Part shown: piece after piece, positions 1 to 10,714 of the stretch
Numbering within the stretch: position 1 is the first letter of the stretch
Layout of the letters: every line of letters starts with the position of its first letter
Origin: Owenia fusiformis
Lineage: Eukaryota > Annelida > Polychaeta > Sabellida > Oweniidae
Direction: 5' to 3'
DNA: 30,203 bases
Assembly (NCBI GenBank): GCA_903813345.2
Contig: CAIIXF020000013.1
Span: forward strand, 629,714-659,916
Program-made: the position numbers and the translations under genes
Notes under the pieces: model-generated
The model's database searches: none
What the model saw: the letters and a program-made list of their open reading frames with translations, nothing else
What the model was told of the DNA's origin: nothing

Positions 1-307
1 TTAACGTATGAGTTATGAATTAGGGGTAGCATTTTGTCAGGAATCCGAATCTGCAAACCAAATTTCGATCCGACTTCCAGTTAGGAAGTTATGGCGTGTC
101 CAAAAAGTAGGTCAAAATAAAAAATCTCCAAATTTAACGTATGAGTTATGAATTAGGGGTAGAATTTTGTCAGGAATCCGAATCTGTAAACCAAATTTCG
201 ATCTGACTGCCGGTTCGGAAGTAATGGCGTTTTGAAATTTCGGAAAATCGATCTGATGGTATCCTGATAGAAAGTCAAGAGTAGAGAAGAAAATATTGAA
301 AAATTCA

Positions 308-487
308 TCCATTCTTCCTATCTGATCCTATCCTATCCTTCCTATCTATCCTTCCTTCGTATCTTTTCCTTCCTATCCTATCCTATCATATCCTTTCTTC
401 CTATTCAATCCTATCCTTCTTTCTTATTCTATCCTATCGTCCCCTCCTATTCTATCCTATCCTACCTTCCTATTTTATCCATCCATC
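308..487 (+). repeat. TATCC/CTTCC pentanucleotide-type tract
   Basis: Degenerate (TATCC)n mixed with CTTCC and ATTC, ending in ATCCATCCATC. It lies between the core and the TGACTC repeats of the first tail. Confidence 0.85.
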
Positions 488-497
488 TTTTTCTGGA

Positions 498-544
498 TGA
501 CTCAGCTTATTCTGGATGACTCGGCTTATTTTGGATGACTCGGC
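498..544 (+). repeat. Three 19-bp repeats with TGACTCAGC/TGACTCGGC
   Basis: TGACTCAGC at 498-506 and TGACTCGGC at 517-525 and 536-544, each exactly 19 bp apart in TTCTGGATGACTC context. Related triplets or pairs occur at 1860-1906, 3768-3814, 7387-7414, 9129-9175 and 10539-10585. TGACTCA is the AP-1 consensus and TGACnnnGC the antioxidant-response core in animals. Whether these copies are bound is unknown. Confidence 0.75.
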
Positions 545-705
545 TAAAAAGGTCTGAATCTGGAGTCTGAAATAATTTCCAAAGTCTAGTTATTATTCTT
601 CTTCGGGAGTTTTTTCAGTAACTATGGGGTATCCAGTAAAGACCATAATACAGTTTATTTAGGTTCAGTATCTAGTTGGTGGGAAATTGGGTCAAATTTT
701 TATCT

Positions 706-718
706 AGGTCAAAGGTCA
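706..718 (+). promoter_or_regulatory. AGGTCA-A-AGGTCA direct repeat (DR1 type) in head
   Basis: Perfect nuclear-receptor DR1 consensus. Equivalent perfect sites lie at 2081-2093, 3993-4005, 6177-6189, 9346-9358 and 11001-11013, and a one-base variant at 7589-7601. Motif presence is certain; binding is not shown. Confidence 0.4.
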
Positions 719-1671
719 AGAACTAGGTCAAATCCAGTACTTTGTCACTTTTTCGATTATCTCGGTTGTCCTTCAATATTTTCGATCTGGGTTTTTTTCA
801 TTGTGTTCCTTATAAAAAAGTAGGAAACCTAGGATCAATTTAGATTTTTGATATTTCAAACCGATTTCGAGATATCAGTGTCCGAAAACGAGGTCCAAAA
901 AAAATTTCTCCGAATCAAATGTCCAGGATATTACTCTTATAGGAAATTTTCTCAGGATTCCGAATCTGAAAACGAAATTTAGATCAGACTTCCGGTTCTG
1001 AAGTTATGGCGTTTTGAAAGCTCGAAAATCGCTAAATTTTGAGCCCATGTTAAGTCAATGGGAAAAAAGATTTTTTTGAAGTGAAAAATACGAAATATAG
1101 ACTAAGTTCAGCTAAATATAATGAAAGCTTTTAAAAGAATGAGACCTCAAAAGCCATCTAGCTTTAAAATTTGGACACCAAAATGCCTAGGTCAAAATCT
1201 AGGTCAAATTCAAAGTTTTTTCTTATTTTTGCGATTCTGACACTACACTTTAATTATATTCTTCGAAATTGTGTATACATGTAGCCAAGAGTGTGCTAAT
1301 AGCGTTAGCCTTTTGCCGTCAGAAAATATTTTGACCCACTTTTGAGATATGGTGTTCGAAAAGTAGGTCAAAATAAAAAGTTCTCCAAGTTTAACATTTG
1401 AGTTATGAATTAAGAATAGAATTTTCTCAGAAATCCGAATCTGCAAACCAAATTTCGATCCGACTTCCGGTTCCGAAGTTATGGCGTGTCCAAAAAGTAG
1501 GTCAAAATAAAAATTCGCCAAATTTAATGTATGAGTTATGAATTAGGGGTAGAATTTTGTCAGGAATCCGAATGTTTAAATCAAATTTAGATCCGACTTC
1601 TGGTTCGGAAGTTATGGCGTTTTGAAATTTCGGAAAATCGATCTGATAGAGAAGAAAATATTGAAAAATTC

Positions 1672-1850
1672 ATCCATCCTTCCTATCTGATCGTATCCTA
1701 TCCTATCCTTCCTTCGTATCCTTTCCTTCCTATCCTCTCCTATCATATCCTTTCTTCCTACTCTGTTCTATCCTATCCTTCTTTCTTATTCTATCCTATC
1801 GTTCCTTCCCATTCTATCATATCCTACCTTCCTGTTTTATCCATCCATGT
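1672..1850 (+). repeat. TATCC/CTTCC tract
   Basis: Same tract type and same position in the tail as at 308, with the shared wording TCTATCCTATCCTTCTTTC. It follows the GAAAATATTGAAAAATTCATC junction. Confidence 0.85.
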
Positions 1851-2215
1851 TATTCTGGATGACTCAGCTTATTCTGGATGACTCGGCTTATTTTAGATGA
1901 CTGGGCTTAAAAAAGTCTGGATCTGGAGTCTGAAATTGAACTTCGTTCAATTTCCCAAGTCTAGTTCTTATTATTCTTTAGGAGTTTTTTCAATAACTAT
2001 GAGGTATCCAGTAAGGACCATAATACAGTTTATTTAGGTTCAGTATCTAGTTGGTGGGAAATTGGGTCAATTTTTTATCTAGGTCAAAGGTCAAGAACTA
2101 GGTCAAATCCAGTACTTTGTCACTTTTTTCGATTTTCTCGGTCGTCCTTCAATATTTTGGATCCGGGTTTTTTTCATTGTGTTCCTCATAAAAAAGTAGA
2201 AAATCTAGGGTCGAT

Positions 2216-3480
2216 TTAGTTTTTTGGTATCTCAAACCGATTTCGAGATATCAGTGTCCGAAAACGAGGTCCAAAAAAAAGTTCTCCGAATCCAATGTCC
2301 AGGATATCAGTCTTACAGGAAATTTTCTCAGAATTCCGAATCTGAAAACCAAATTTCGATCTGACTTCCGGTTCAGAAGTAATGGCGTTTTGAAAATTCA
2401 AAAATCGCTAAATTTGGTGCCCCATGTTAATTCAATGGGAAAAAATATTTTTTTGAAGTGTAAAATACGAGATATAGACTAAGCACAGCTAAACATAATG
2501 GAAGCCCATAGAAGAAAGGGACCTCAAAACCTTCTTTTCATAAAAATTTGGACACCAAAATGCCTAGGTCAAAATCTAGGTCAAATTCAAAGTTTTTCCT
2601 TATTTTTGCGATTCTGACACTACAGATTAATTATATTCTTCGAAATTTTGTATACATGTAGCCAAGAGTGTGCTAATAGTGTTAGCCTTTTGCCGTCAGA
2701 AAGTATTTTGACCCACTTTTGAGATATGGTGTCCGAAAAGTAGGTCAAAATAAAAAATTCTCCAAATTTAACGTTTGAGTTATGAATTAAGTATAGAATT
2801 TTCTCAGGAATCCGAATCTGCAAACCAAATTTCGATCCGACTTCCGGTTCGGAAGTAATGACATTTTGAAAGCTCAAAAATCGCTAAATTTGGTGCCCCA
2901 TGTTATGTCAATGGGATAAAAGATTTTTTTGAAGTGTAAAATACGAGATATAGACTAAGTACAGCTTAAAATAATGAAAGCCTATGAAAGAAGGGGACCT
3001 CGAAGGCTACCCAACTTCAAAATTTGGACACCAAAATCCCTAGGTCAAAATCTAGGTCAAATTCATAGTTTTTCCTTATTTTTGCGATTCTGACACTATA
3101 TTTAAATGATTTGCTTCAAAATTTTGTATACAGGTAGGAAAGAGTGTGCTAATAGTGTTAGCCTTTTGCCGTCAGAAAGTATTTCGACCCACTTTTAAGA
3201 TATGGTGTCCGAAAAGTAGGTAAAAAAAAAAGTTATCCAAATTTAACATATGAGTTATGAATTAAGGGTAGAATTTTCTCAGGAATTCGAGTCTGCAAAT
3301 CAATTTTCGATCCGACTTCCGGTTCCGAAGTAATGGCGTGTCCAAAAAGTAGGTCAAAATAAAAATTCGCCAAATTTAACGTATGAGTTATGAATTAGGG
3401 GTCGAATTTTGTCAGGAATCCGAAACTTTAAATCAAATTTAGATCTGACTTCCGGTTCGGAAGTTATGGCGTTTTGAAAT
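2216..3480 (+). repeat. Core monomer array, family A (representative)
   Basis: The monomer of about 476 bp contains, in order, GAGATATGGTGTCCGAAAAG, TATGAGTTATGAATTAAG, a 17-bp hairpin ACTTCCG-GTT-CGGAAGT (2840-2856 here), TGGTGCCCCATGTTA with AATGGG, GAGATATAGACTGAGTACAG, TTTGGACACCAAAATGCC, CCTAGGTCAAAATCTAGG, GCGATTCTGACACTA and GTGTTAGCCTTTTGCCGTC. It is noncoding as far as can be seen. Confidence 0.8.
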
Positions 3481-3548
3481 TTCGGAAAATCGATCTGATG
3501 GTATCCTGATAGAAAGTCAAGAGTAGAGAAGAAAATATTGAAAAATTC

Positions 3549-3765
3549 ATCCCTCCTTCAAATTTGATCCTATCCTATCCATCCTATCCTATCCATCCTA
3601 TCTATCCTTCCTTCGTATCCTTTCCTTCCTATCCTTCCTATCCTCTCCTATCATATCCTTTCTTCATATTCTGTTCTATCCTATTCTTCTTTCTTATTCT
3701 ATCCTATCGTTCCTTCCCATTCTATCCTATCCTACCTTCCTTTTCTACCCATCCATCTTATTCTG
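3549..3765 (+). repeat. TATCC/CTTCC tract
   Basis: Same tract with additional ATCCTATCC units near the start. A plus-strand frame rich in Ser, Tyr, Pro and Ile (3564-3770) is only a translation of this microsatellite. Confidence 0.85.
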
Positions 3766-4129
3766 GATGACTCAGCTTATTCTGGATGACTCGGCTTATT
3801 TTAGATGACTGGGCTTAAAAAAGTCTAGATCTGGAGTCTGAAATTGAACTTCGTTCAATTTCCAGAGTCTAGTTATTATTATTCTTTCTTTGCGCGTTTT
3901 CTCAGCAACTAGAGGGACTTTCTGAAATCTGCTTACATGGTTAAATAGGTAATGAGACCTAGTTTCTGGGAAATTAGGTCAAATTTTTATCTAGGTCAAA
4001 GGTCAAAATCTAGGTCAAATTATCATTTTGTCAATTATCTCTGTCATTTTTCAATATTTTTTCAAAATTTTTTTTTCAACGTGTAGCCAAGAAAAAGACG
4101 ATTTGACGGTGAGTAATCAATTTTTTGAT

Positions 4130-5840
4130 TTCTTTTACCGATTTTGAGATATTGCGTCCGGAAAGTAGGTCAAACGAAAAAGTTCTCCAAATTCAACGTA
4201 TGAGTTATGAAATAAGTGTAAAATTTCCTCAGGAATCCAAATCTGCAAACCAAATTTCGATCTGACTTCCGGTTCGGAAGCTATAGCGTTTTGAAATTGC
4301 TAAATTTGGTGCCCATGTAAAGCCAATGGGAAAAAAGACTTTTTCGAAGTGTAAAATACAAGATATAGACTGAGCACAGCTTAACATAATGAATGCCCAT
4401 TAAAGAAGGGGACCTCAAAAGCTACCTAGCTTCAAAATTTGGACACCAAAATGCCTAGGTCAAAATCTAGGTCAAATTCATAGTTTTTCCTTATTTTTGC
4501 GATTCTGGCACTACACTTTTAGGATTTGCTTCAAAATTTTGTATACAGGTAGCAAAGAGTGTGCTAATAGTAAGAGCCTTTTGCCGTCAGAAAGTATTTT
4601 GACCCACTTTTGAGATATGGTGTCCGTAAAGTAGGTCAAAATAAAAATTTCTCATAATTTAACTTATGAGTTATGAATTAAGGGTAGAATTTTCTCAGGA
4701 ATCCGAATCTGCAAACCAAATTTCAATCCGACTTTTCGTTGGGAAGTTATGGCGTTTTGAAAGCTCAAAAATCGCTAATTTTGGTGCCCCATGTAATGTC
4801 AATGAGAAAAAAGATTTTTTTGAAGTGTAAAATACCAGATAAAGACTGAGTACAGCTTAAGATTCTGAAAATCTATAAAAGAAGGGGACCTCGAAGGCTA
4901 TCTAGCTTTAATATTTGGACACCAAAATCCCTAGGTCAAAATCTAGGTCAAATACATAGTTTTTCCTTATTTTTGCGATTCTGGTACTACACTTTTGAGA
5001 TTTGCTTCAAAATTTTGTATACAGGTAGCAAAGAGTGGGCTAATAGTGTTAGCCTTTTGCCGTCAGAGAGTATTTTGACCCACTTTTGAGATATGGTGTC
5101 CGAAAAGTAGGTCAAAGTAAAAAATTCTCCAAATTTTACATATGAGTTATGAATTAAAAGAAGAATTTTCTCAGGAATCTGAATCTGCAAACCAAATTTC
5201 GATCTGACTTCCGGTTCCAAAGTTATGGCGTGTCCGAAAAGTAGGTCAAAATAAAAATTCGCCAAATTTAACGTATGAGTTATGAATAAGGGGTAGAATT
5301 TTGTCAGGAATCCGAATCTTTAAATCAAATTTCGATCCGACTTCCGGTTTGAAAGTTATGGCGTTTTGAAATTTCGAGAAAAATCGATCTGATGTTATCC
5401 TGATAGAAAGTCAAGGAAAAAAGATTTTTTTGAAGTGTAAAATACGAGATATAGATTGAGTACAGCTTAAGATAATGAATTCCTATAAAAGAAGGGGACC
5501 TCAAAAGCTACCTAGTTTCAATATTTGGACACCAAAATGCCTAGGTCAAAATCTAGGTCAAATTCATAGTTTTTCCTTATTTTTGCGATTCTGGCACTAC
5601 ACTTTTAGGATTTGCTTCAAAATTTTGTAAACAGGTAGAAAAGAGTGTGCTAATAGTGTTAGCCTTTTGCCGTCAGAGAGTATTTTGACCCCCTTTTGAG
5701 ATATGGTGTCCGTAAAGTAGGTCAAAATAAAAAAATCTCCAAATTTAATGTATGAGTTATGAATTAAGGGTAGAATTTTCTCAGGAGTCCGAATCTTTAA
5801 ACCAAAATACAATCTAACTTCTGGTTAGATAGTTATAGCG
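4130..5840 (+). repeat. Core monomer array, family A, three monomers
   Basis: Three monomers with landmarks near 4499, 4975 and 5585. The second contains the extra 133-bp sub-repeat (GTGTCCGAAAAGTAGG copies at about 5096 and 5231). Confidence 0.78.
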
Positions 5841-5961
5841 GTTTGAATCTCGAAAAGTCGATATGATGATATCCCCATGTTAAGCCAATGGAGTCGAAGA
5901 TAAAAAATGGAGAGTTGTCTAAATGTCTAAATTCTAGCTGACTCGATCAGCTTATTCTGGA

Positions 5962-5995
5962 TGACTCAGCTTACAAGTATTCTGGATGACTCAGC
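5962..5995 (+). repeat. TGACTCAGC repeats in TATCC-less tail
   Basis: Two perfect TGACTCAGC copies, 5962-5970 and 5987-5995, with spacing enlarged to 25 bp by an ACAAGTAT insertion. Equivalent tails at 16378-16428 and 19994-20044 each hold three perfect copies. Confidence 0.75.
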
Positions 5996-6054
5996 TTAAA
6001 AAAAAGTATTAAATCTGGAGTCTTAAATTGAACTTGTTCAATTTACATGTCTAG

Positions 6055-7472
6055 TTATTATTCTTATTTTTCTTTTTGAGTTTTCTCAATAACTATAAGG
6101 TATCCAGTAAAGACCATAATACAGTTTTTTTAGGTTCAGTATCTAGTTGGTGGGAAATTGGGTCAAATTTTTATCTAGGTCAAAGGTCAAGAACTAGGTC
6201 AAATCCAGTACTTTGTCACTTTTTTTGATTTTCTCGGTCGTCCTTCAATATTTTCGATCCGGGTTTTTTTCATTGTGTTCCTTATAAAAAAGTAGGAAAC
6301 CTAGGGTCGATTTAGTTTTTTGATATCTCAAACCGATTTCGAGATATAAGTGTCCGAAAACGAGGTCCAAAAAAAAGTTCTCCGAATCAAATGTCCAGGA
6401 TATTAGTCTTATAGGAAATTTTCTCAGGATTCCGAATCTGAAAACGAAATTTGGATCAGACTTCCGGTTCTGAAGTTATGGCGTTTTGAAAGCTCAAAAA
6501 TCGCTAAATTTGGAGCCCATGTTAAGTCAATGGGAAAAAAGATTTTATTGAAGTGAAAAATACGAAATATAGACTGAGTTCAGCTAAATATAATGAAAGC
6601 TTTTAAAAGAATGGGACCTCAAAAGCCATCTAGCTTAAAAATTTGGACACCAAAATGCCTAGGTCAAAATCTAGGTCAAATTCAAAGTTTTTCCTTATTT
6701 TTGCGATTCTGACACTACAGATTAATTATATTCTTCGAAATTTTGTATACATGTAGCCAAGAGTGTGCTAATAGTGTAAGCCTTTTGCCGTCAGAAAGTA
6801 TTTTGCCCCACTTTTGAGATATGGTGTCCGAAAAGTAGGTCAAAATAAAAAGTTCTCCAAATTTAACGTTTGAGTTATGAATTAAAAATAGAATTTTCTC
6901 AGAAATCCGAATCTGCAAACCAAATTTTGTTCCGACTTCCGGTTCCGAAGTTATGGCGTGTCCAAAAAGTAGGTCAAAATAAAAATTCGCCAAATTTAAC
7001 GTATGAGTTATGAATTAGGGGTAGAATTTTGTCAGGAATCCGAATCTTTAAATCAAATTTATATACGACTTCCGGTTCGGAAGTTATGGCGTTTTGAAAT
7101 TTCGGAAAATCGATCTGATGGTATCCTGATAGAAAGTAAAGAGTAGAGAAGAAAATATTGAAAAATTCATCCATCCTTTCTATCTGATCCTATCCTATCC
7201 TTCCTATCTATCCTTCCTATCTATCCTTCCTTCTTATCCTTTTCTTCCTATCCTTCCTATCCTCTCCTATCATATCCTTTCTTCCTATTCTGTCCTTTCC
7301 TATCCTTCTTTCTTATTCTATCCTATCGTTCCTTCCCATTCTATCCTATCCTACCGTCCTATGTTATCCATCCATCTTATTCTGGATGACTCGGCTTATT
7401 TTAGATGACTGGGCTTAAAAAAGTTTAGATCTGGAGTCTGAAATTGAACTTCGTTCAATTTCCAAAGTCTAG
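6055..7472 (+). mobile_element. Family A Helentron-like unit, one core monomer
   Basis: The head resembles the unit at 590, with AGGTCA-A-AGGTCA at 6177-6189. One long-class core monomer has its landmark near 6703. The tail has a TATCC tract, two TGACTCGGC/TGACTGGGC repeats (7387-7414), TCTGGAGTCT at 7430-7439, a terminal hairpin at 7440-7462 with GAAATTGAAC/GTTCAATTTC arms, and CTAG 7469-7472 followed by TTATTCTT. The unit is closely similar to 590-1964 in module order and length (1418 versus 1375 bp). Confidence 0.65.
7168..7376 (+). repeat. TATCC/CTTCC tract
   Basis: Same tract in the tail of the unit ending at 7472, with a local duplication of TTCCTATCTATCC near 7200. Confidence 0.85.
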
Positions 7473-7729
7473 TTATTCTTATTCTAACCCAGTTTTCTCA
7501 ATAACCATAAGGTTTTCAGTTAAGTCAGTCATTTGGTCAATTTAGGTCCAGAATCTAGTTCCTCGGAAATTGAGTCAAATTTTTATCTAGGTCAGAGGTC
7601 AAGAACTAGGTCAAATCCAGTACTTTGTCACTTTTTTCGATTTTCTCGGTCGTCCTTCAATATTTCTGATCCGGGTTTTTTTCATTGTGTTCCTTATAAA
7701 AAAGTAGGAAAGCTAGGGTCGATTTAGTT

Positions 7730-8860
7730 TTTTTGATATCTCAAACCGATTTCGAGATATCAGTGTCCGAAAACGAGGTCCAAAAAAAAGTTCTCCGAAT
7801 CAAATGTCCAGGATATTAGTCTTATAGGAAATTGTCTCAGGATTCCGAATCTGAAAACCAAATTCGAATCAGACTTCCGGTTCGGAAGTTATGGCGTTTT
7901 GAAAGCTCAAAAATCGCTAAATTTGGTGCCCATGTTAAGTCAATGGGAAAAAAGATTTTTTTGAAGTGAAAAATACGAAATATAGACTGAGTTCAGCTAA
8001 ATATAATGAAAGCTTTTAAAAGAAGGGGACCTCAAAAGCCATTTAGCTTTAAAATTTGGACATCAAAATGCCTAGGTCAAAATCTAGGTCAAATTCAAAG
8101 TTTTTTCTTATTTTTGCGATTCTGACACTACAGATTAATTATATTCTTTGAAATTTTGTATACATGTAGCCAAGAGTGTGCTTATAGTGTTAGCCTTTTG
8201 CCGTCAGAAAGTATTTTGCCCCACTTTTGAGATATGGTGTCCGAAAAGTAGGTCAAAATAAAAAATTCTCCAAATTTGACGTTTGAGTTATGAATTAAGT
8301 ATAGAATTTTCTCAGGAATCCGAATCTGCAAACCAAATTTCAATCCTACTTCTGGTTCGGAAGTTATGACATCTTGAAAGCTCAAAAATCGCTAAATTTG
8401 GTGCCCCATGTTATGTCAATGGGAAAAAATATTTTTTTGAAGTGTAAAATACAAGATATAGACTAATTACAGCTTAAAATAATGAAAGCCTATGAAAGAA
8501 GGGAACCTCGAAGGCTACCTAATTTCAAAATTTGGACACCAAAATCCCTAGGTCAAAATCTAGGTCAAATTCATAGTTTATCCTTATTTTTGCGATTCTA
8601 ACACTACACTCTAATTATATTCCTCGAAATTGTGTATACATGTAGCCAAGAGTGTGCTAATAGCGTAAGCCTTTTGCCGTCACAAAGTATTTTGACCCAC
8701 TTTTGAGATATGGTGTCCGAAAAGTAGGTCAAAATAAAAAGTTCGCCAAATTTAACGTATGAGTTATGAATTAGGGGTAGAATTTTGTCAGGAATCCGAA
8801 TCTGCAAATCAAATTTCGATCCGACTTCCGGTTCGGAAGTTATGGTGTTTTGAAATTTCA
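7730..8860 (+). repeat. Core monomer array, family A, two monomers
   Basis: Landmarks near 8116 and 8592. The first partial block (7740-7900) uses the diverged wording GATATCAGTGTCCGAAAACG, which always directly follows the CATTGTGTTCC head. Confidence 0.78.
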
Positions 8861-8926
8861 AGAAAAATCGATCTGATGGTATCCTGATAGAAAGTCAAGA
8901 GTAGAGAAGAAAATATTGAAAAATGC

Positions 8927-9120
8927 ATCCATCCTTTCTTTCTGATCCTATCCTATCCTTCCTATCTACCCTTGCTTCATATCCTCTCCTTCCTATCCTT
9001 CCTATTCTATCCCTTCTTCCTATTCTATTCTATCCTTCTTTCCTATTCTGTCCTATCGTTACTTCCTATTCTATCGAATCCTTCCTTCCTTTTTCATCCA
9101 TCCATCCATCCATCCATCTT
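8927..9120 (+). repeat. TATCC/CTTCC tract
   Basis: Same tract, ending in five ATCC units (about 9096-9118). The Ser/Pro/Leu-rich frame at 8923-9150 is a microsatellite translation. Confidence 0.85.
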
Positions 9121-9232
9121 TTTCTGGATGACTTAGCTTATTTTGGATGACTTGGCTTATTCTGGATGACTCGGCTAAAAAAAGTCTAGATCTGGAGTCT
9201 GAAATTGAACTCGTTCAATTTCCAAAATCTAG

Positions 9233-10643
9233 TTCTTATTCTAACCCAGTTTTCTCAATAACCATAAGGTTTTCAGTAAAGTCAGTCATTTGGTCAATTT
9301 AGGTCCAGAATTTAGTTCCTCGGAAATTGGGTCAAATTTTTAGCTAGGTCAAAGGTCAAGAACTAGGTCAAATCCAGTACTTTGTCACTTTTTTCGATTT
9401 TCTCGGTCGTCCTTCAATATTTTCGATCCGTTTTTTTTTCATTGTGTTCCTTATAAAAAAGTAGAAAACCTAGGGTCGATTTAGTTTTTTGATATCTCAA
9501 ACCGATTTCGAGATATCAGTGTCCGAAAACAAGGTCCAAAAAAAAGTTCTCCGAATCAAATGTCCAGGATATTAGTCATATAGGAAATTTTCTCAGGATT
9601 CCAAATCTGAAAACCAAATTTAGGTCGGACTTCCGGTTCAGAAGTTATGGCGTTTTGAAAGCTCAAAAATCGCTAAATTTGGTGCCCATGTTAAGTCAAT
9701 GGGAAAAAAGATTTTTTTGAAGTAAAAAATATGAAATATAGACTGAGTTTAGCTAAATATAATGAAAGCTTTTAAAAGAATGGGACCTCAAAAGCCATCT
9801 AGCTTCAAAATTTGGACACCAAAATGCCTAGGTCAAAATCTAGGTCAAATTCAAAGTTTTTCTTTATTTTTGCGATTCTGACACTACAGATTAATTATAT
9901 TCTTCGAAATTTTGTATACATGTAGCCAAGAGTACGCTAATAGTGTTAGCCTTTTGCCGTCAGAAAGTATTTTGACCCACTTTTGAGATATGGTGTCCGA
10001 AAAGTAGGTCAAAATAAAAAATTCTCCAAATTGAATATATGAGTTATGAATTAAGGGTAGAATTCTGTCAGGAATCCGAATCTGCAAACCAAATGTCGAT
10101 CCGACATCCGGTTCGGAAGTTATGGCGTGTCCGAAAAGTAGGTCAAAATAAAAAATCTCCAAATTTAACGTATGGGCTATGAATTAGGAGTAGAATTTTG
10201 TCAGGAATCCGAATCTGCAAACCAAATTTCGATCCGAATTCCGGTTCGAAAGTGATAGCGTTTTGAAATTTCGAGAAAAATCGATCTGATGGTATCCTGA
10301 TAGAAAGTCAAGAGTAGAGAAGAAAATATTGAAAAATTCATCCATCCTCCTATCTCATCCTACCCTATCCTTCCTATCTATCCTTCCTTCATATCTTTTC
10401 CTTCCTATCCTTCCTATCCTATCCTATCCTTTCTTCCTATTCTATTCTATCCTATCCTTCTTTCTTATTCTATCCTATCGTTCTTTCTTATTCTATCCTA
10501 TCCTACCTTCCTATTTTATTTATCCATCTCTTTCTAGATGACTCAGCTTATTTTGGATGACTCGGCTTATTCTGGATGACTCGGCTAAAAAAAGTCTAGA
10601 TCTGGAGTCTGAAATTGAACTTCGTTCAATTTCCAAAATCTAG
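9233..10643 (+). mobile_element. Family A Helentron-like unit, one core monomer
   Basis: The head is of the same AACCCAGTTTTCTCAATAACC type, with AGGTCA-A-AGGTCA at 9346-9358. One long core monomer has its landmark near 9872. The tail has a TATCC tract, three TGACTC repeats (10539-10585), TCTGGAGTCT at 10601-10610, a hairpin at 10611-10633, and CTAG 10640-10643. The base after CTAG runs straight into TTATT and then a family B 5' module. This is the boundary at which the first 5' module stack opens. Confidence 0.66.
10338..10525 (+). repeat. TATCC/CTTCC tract
   Basis: Same tract in the tail of the unit ending at 10643. The low-complexity frame 10329-10541 is not a gene. Confidence 0.85.
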
Positions 10644-10648
10644 TTATT

Positions 10649-10700
10649 AGGAGGCCCCATCGGGGGGCCTCCTATCAATTTTGTAGATATTATTATTATT
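10649..10700 (+). repeat. Family B 5' terminal module, copy 1
   Basis: Preceded by CTAGTTATT, it starts with a perfect 10-bp stem: AGGAGGCCCC (10649-10658), loop ATCGG, GGGGCCTCCT (10664-10673), then ATCAATTTTGTAGATATT and a TTATT/CTTTATT tract. GGAGGCCCC is the inverse of GGGGCCTCC next to the family B 3' ends at 14512 and 28509. It could alternatively be read as a free-standing palindromic miniature element. Confidence 0.6.
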
Positions 10701-10714
10701 CTTTATTCTTTATT

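Larger units (their letters stand above)
1..589 (+). mobile_element. Family A unit, 3' part only (left edge of window)
   Basis: This is the tail of a unit whose head lies left of the window. It shows two copies of the 133-bp core sub-repeat (each with TATGAGTTATGAATT and a degenerate ACTTCCGG motif), a junction containing AAATCGATCTGATGGTATCC, a TATCC tract, three 19-bp TGACTC repeats, the subterminal motif TCTGGAGTCT at 559-568, and CTAG at 586-589 followed by TTATTATT. The terminal hairpin is shortened: only GAAAT-A-ATTTC remains (569-579), where sister units have a 10-bp stem. No protein is encoded. Assignment to Helentron/HINE-like elements rests on comparison with the complete units further right. 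Confidence 0.6.
590..1964 (+). mobile_element. Family A Helentron-like non-autonomous unit, one core monomer
   Basis: The unit starts in the TTATTATTCTT tract after the previous CTAG. The head (about 600-840) carries a perfect AGGTCA-A-AGGTCA at 706-718. A partial core block (841-1020) is followed by one long-class core monomer with the landmark GCGATTCTGACACTA near 1231. The tail has a TATCC tract, three 19-bp TGACTC repeats, TCTGGAGTCT at 1922-1931, a hairpin with arms GAAATTGAAC (1932-1941) and GTTCAATTTC (1945-1954), a 6-nt spacer, and CTAG 1961-1964. Subterminal motif, hairpin and CTAG placed before TT match the 3' end organisation known for Helentron/Helitron2 elements. No Rep or helicase frame is present, so it would be non-autonomous. 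Confidence 0.66.
1965..3872 (+). mobile_element. Family A Helentron-like unit, two core monomers
   Basis: The head (1975-2215) is the same type as in the unit at 590, with AGGTCA-A-AGGTCA at 2081-2093. Core landmarks lie near 2608 and 3084 (spacing 476), and the second monomer carries the extra 133-bp sub-repeat. The tail has a TATCC tract, 19-bp TGACTC repeats at 3768-3814, TCTGGAGTCT at 3830-3839, hairpin arms GAAATTGAAC (3840-3849) and GTTCAATTTC (3853-3862), and CTAG 3869-3872 followed by TTATTATTATTC. Only repeat-derived short frames are present. Confidence 0.66.
3873..6054 (+). mobile_element. Family A Helentron-like unit, three core monomers, TATCC-less tail
   Basis: The head is a second type, with TTTTCTCAGCAACTAGAG near 3897 and AGGTCA-A-AGGTCA at 3993-4005. 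Core landmarks lie near 4499, 4975 and 5585 (spacings 476 and 610). The tail lacks the TATCC tract and instead has ATGTCTAAATTCTAGCTGACTC followed by two well-formed TGACTCAGC repeats. TCTGGAGTCT sits at 6014-6023, hairpin arms TAAATTGAAC (6024-6033) and GTTCAATTTA (6036-6045) enclose a TT loop, and CTAG is 6051-6054. The hairpin base pair has changed from G-C to T-A on both arms together, so pairing is kept. Confidence 0.66.
7473..9232 (+). mobile_element. Family A Helentron-like unit, two core monomers
   Basis: The head begins AACCCAGTTTTCTCAATAACC and carries a variant AGGTCA-G-AGGTCA at 7589-7601. Core landmarks lie near 8116 and 8592 (spacing 476). The tail holds a TATCC tract, three diverged 19-bp repeats (9129-9175), TCTGGAGTCT at 9191-9200, hairpin arms GAAATTGAAC (9201-9210) and GTTCAATTTC (9213-9222) with a 2-nt loop, and CTAG 9229-9232 followed by TTCTTATT. 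No coding evidence. Confidence 0.65.

Noticed and set aside
3564-3770. Ser/Tyr/Pro/Leu-rich frames at 3564-3770, 8923-9150 and 10329-10541
   Set aside because: They are translations of the TATCC/CTTCC microsatellite.
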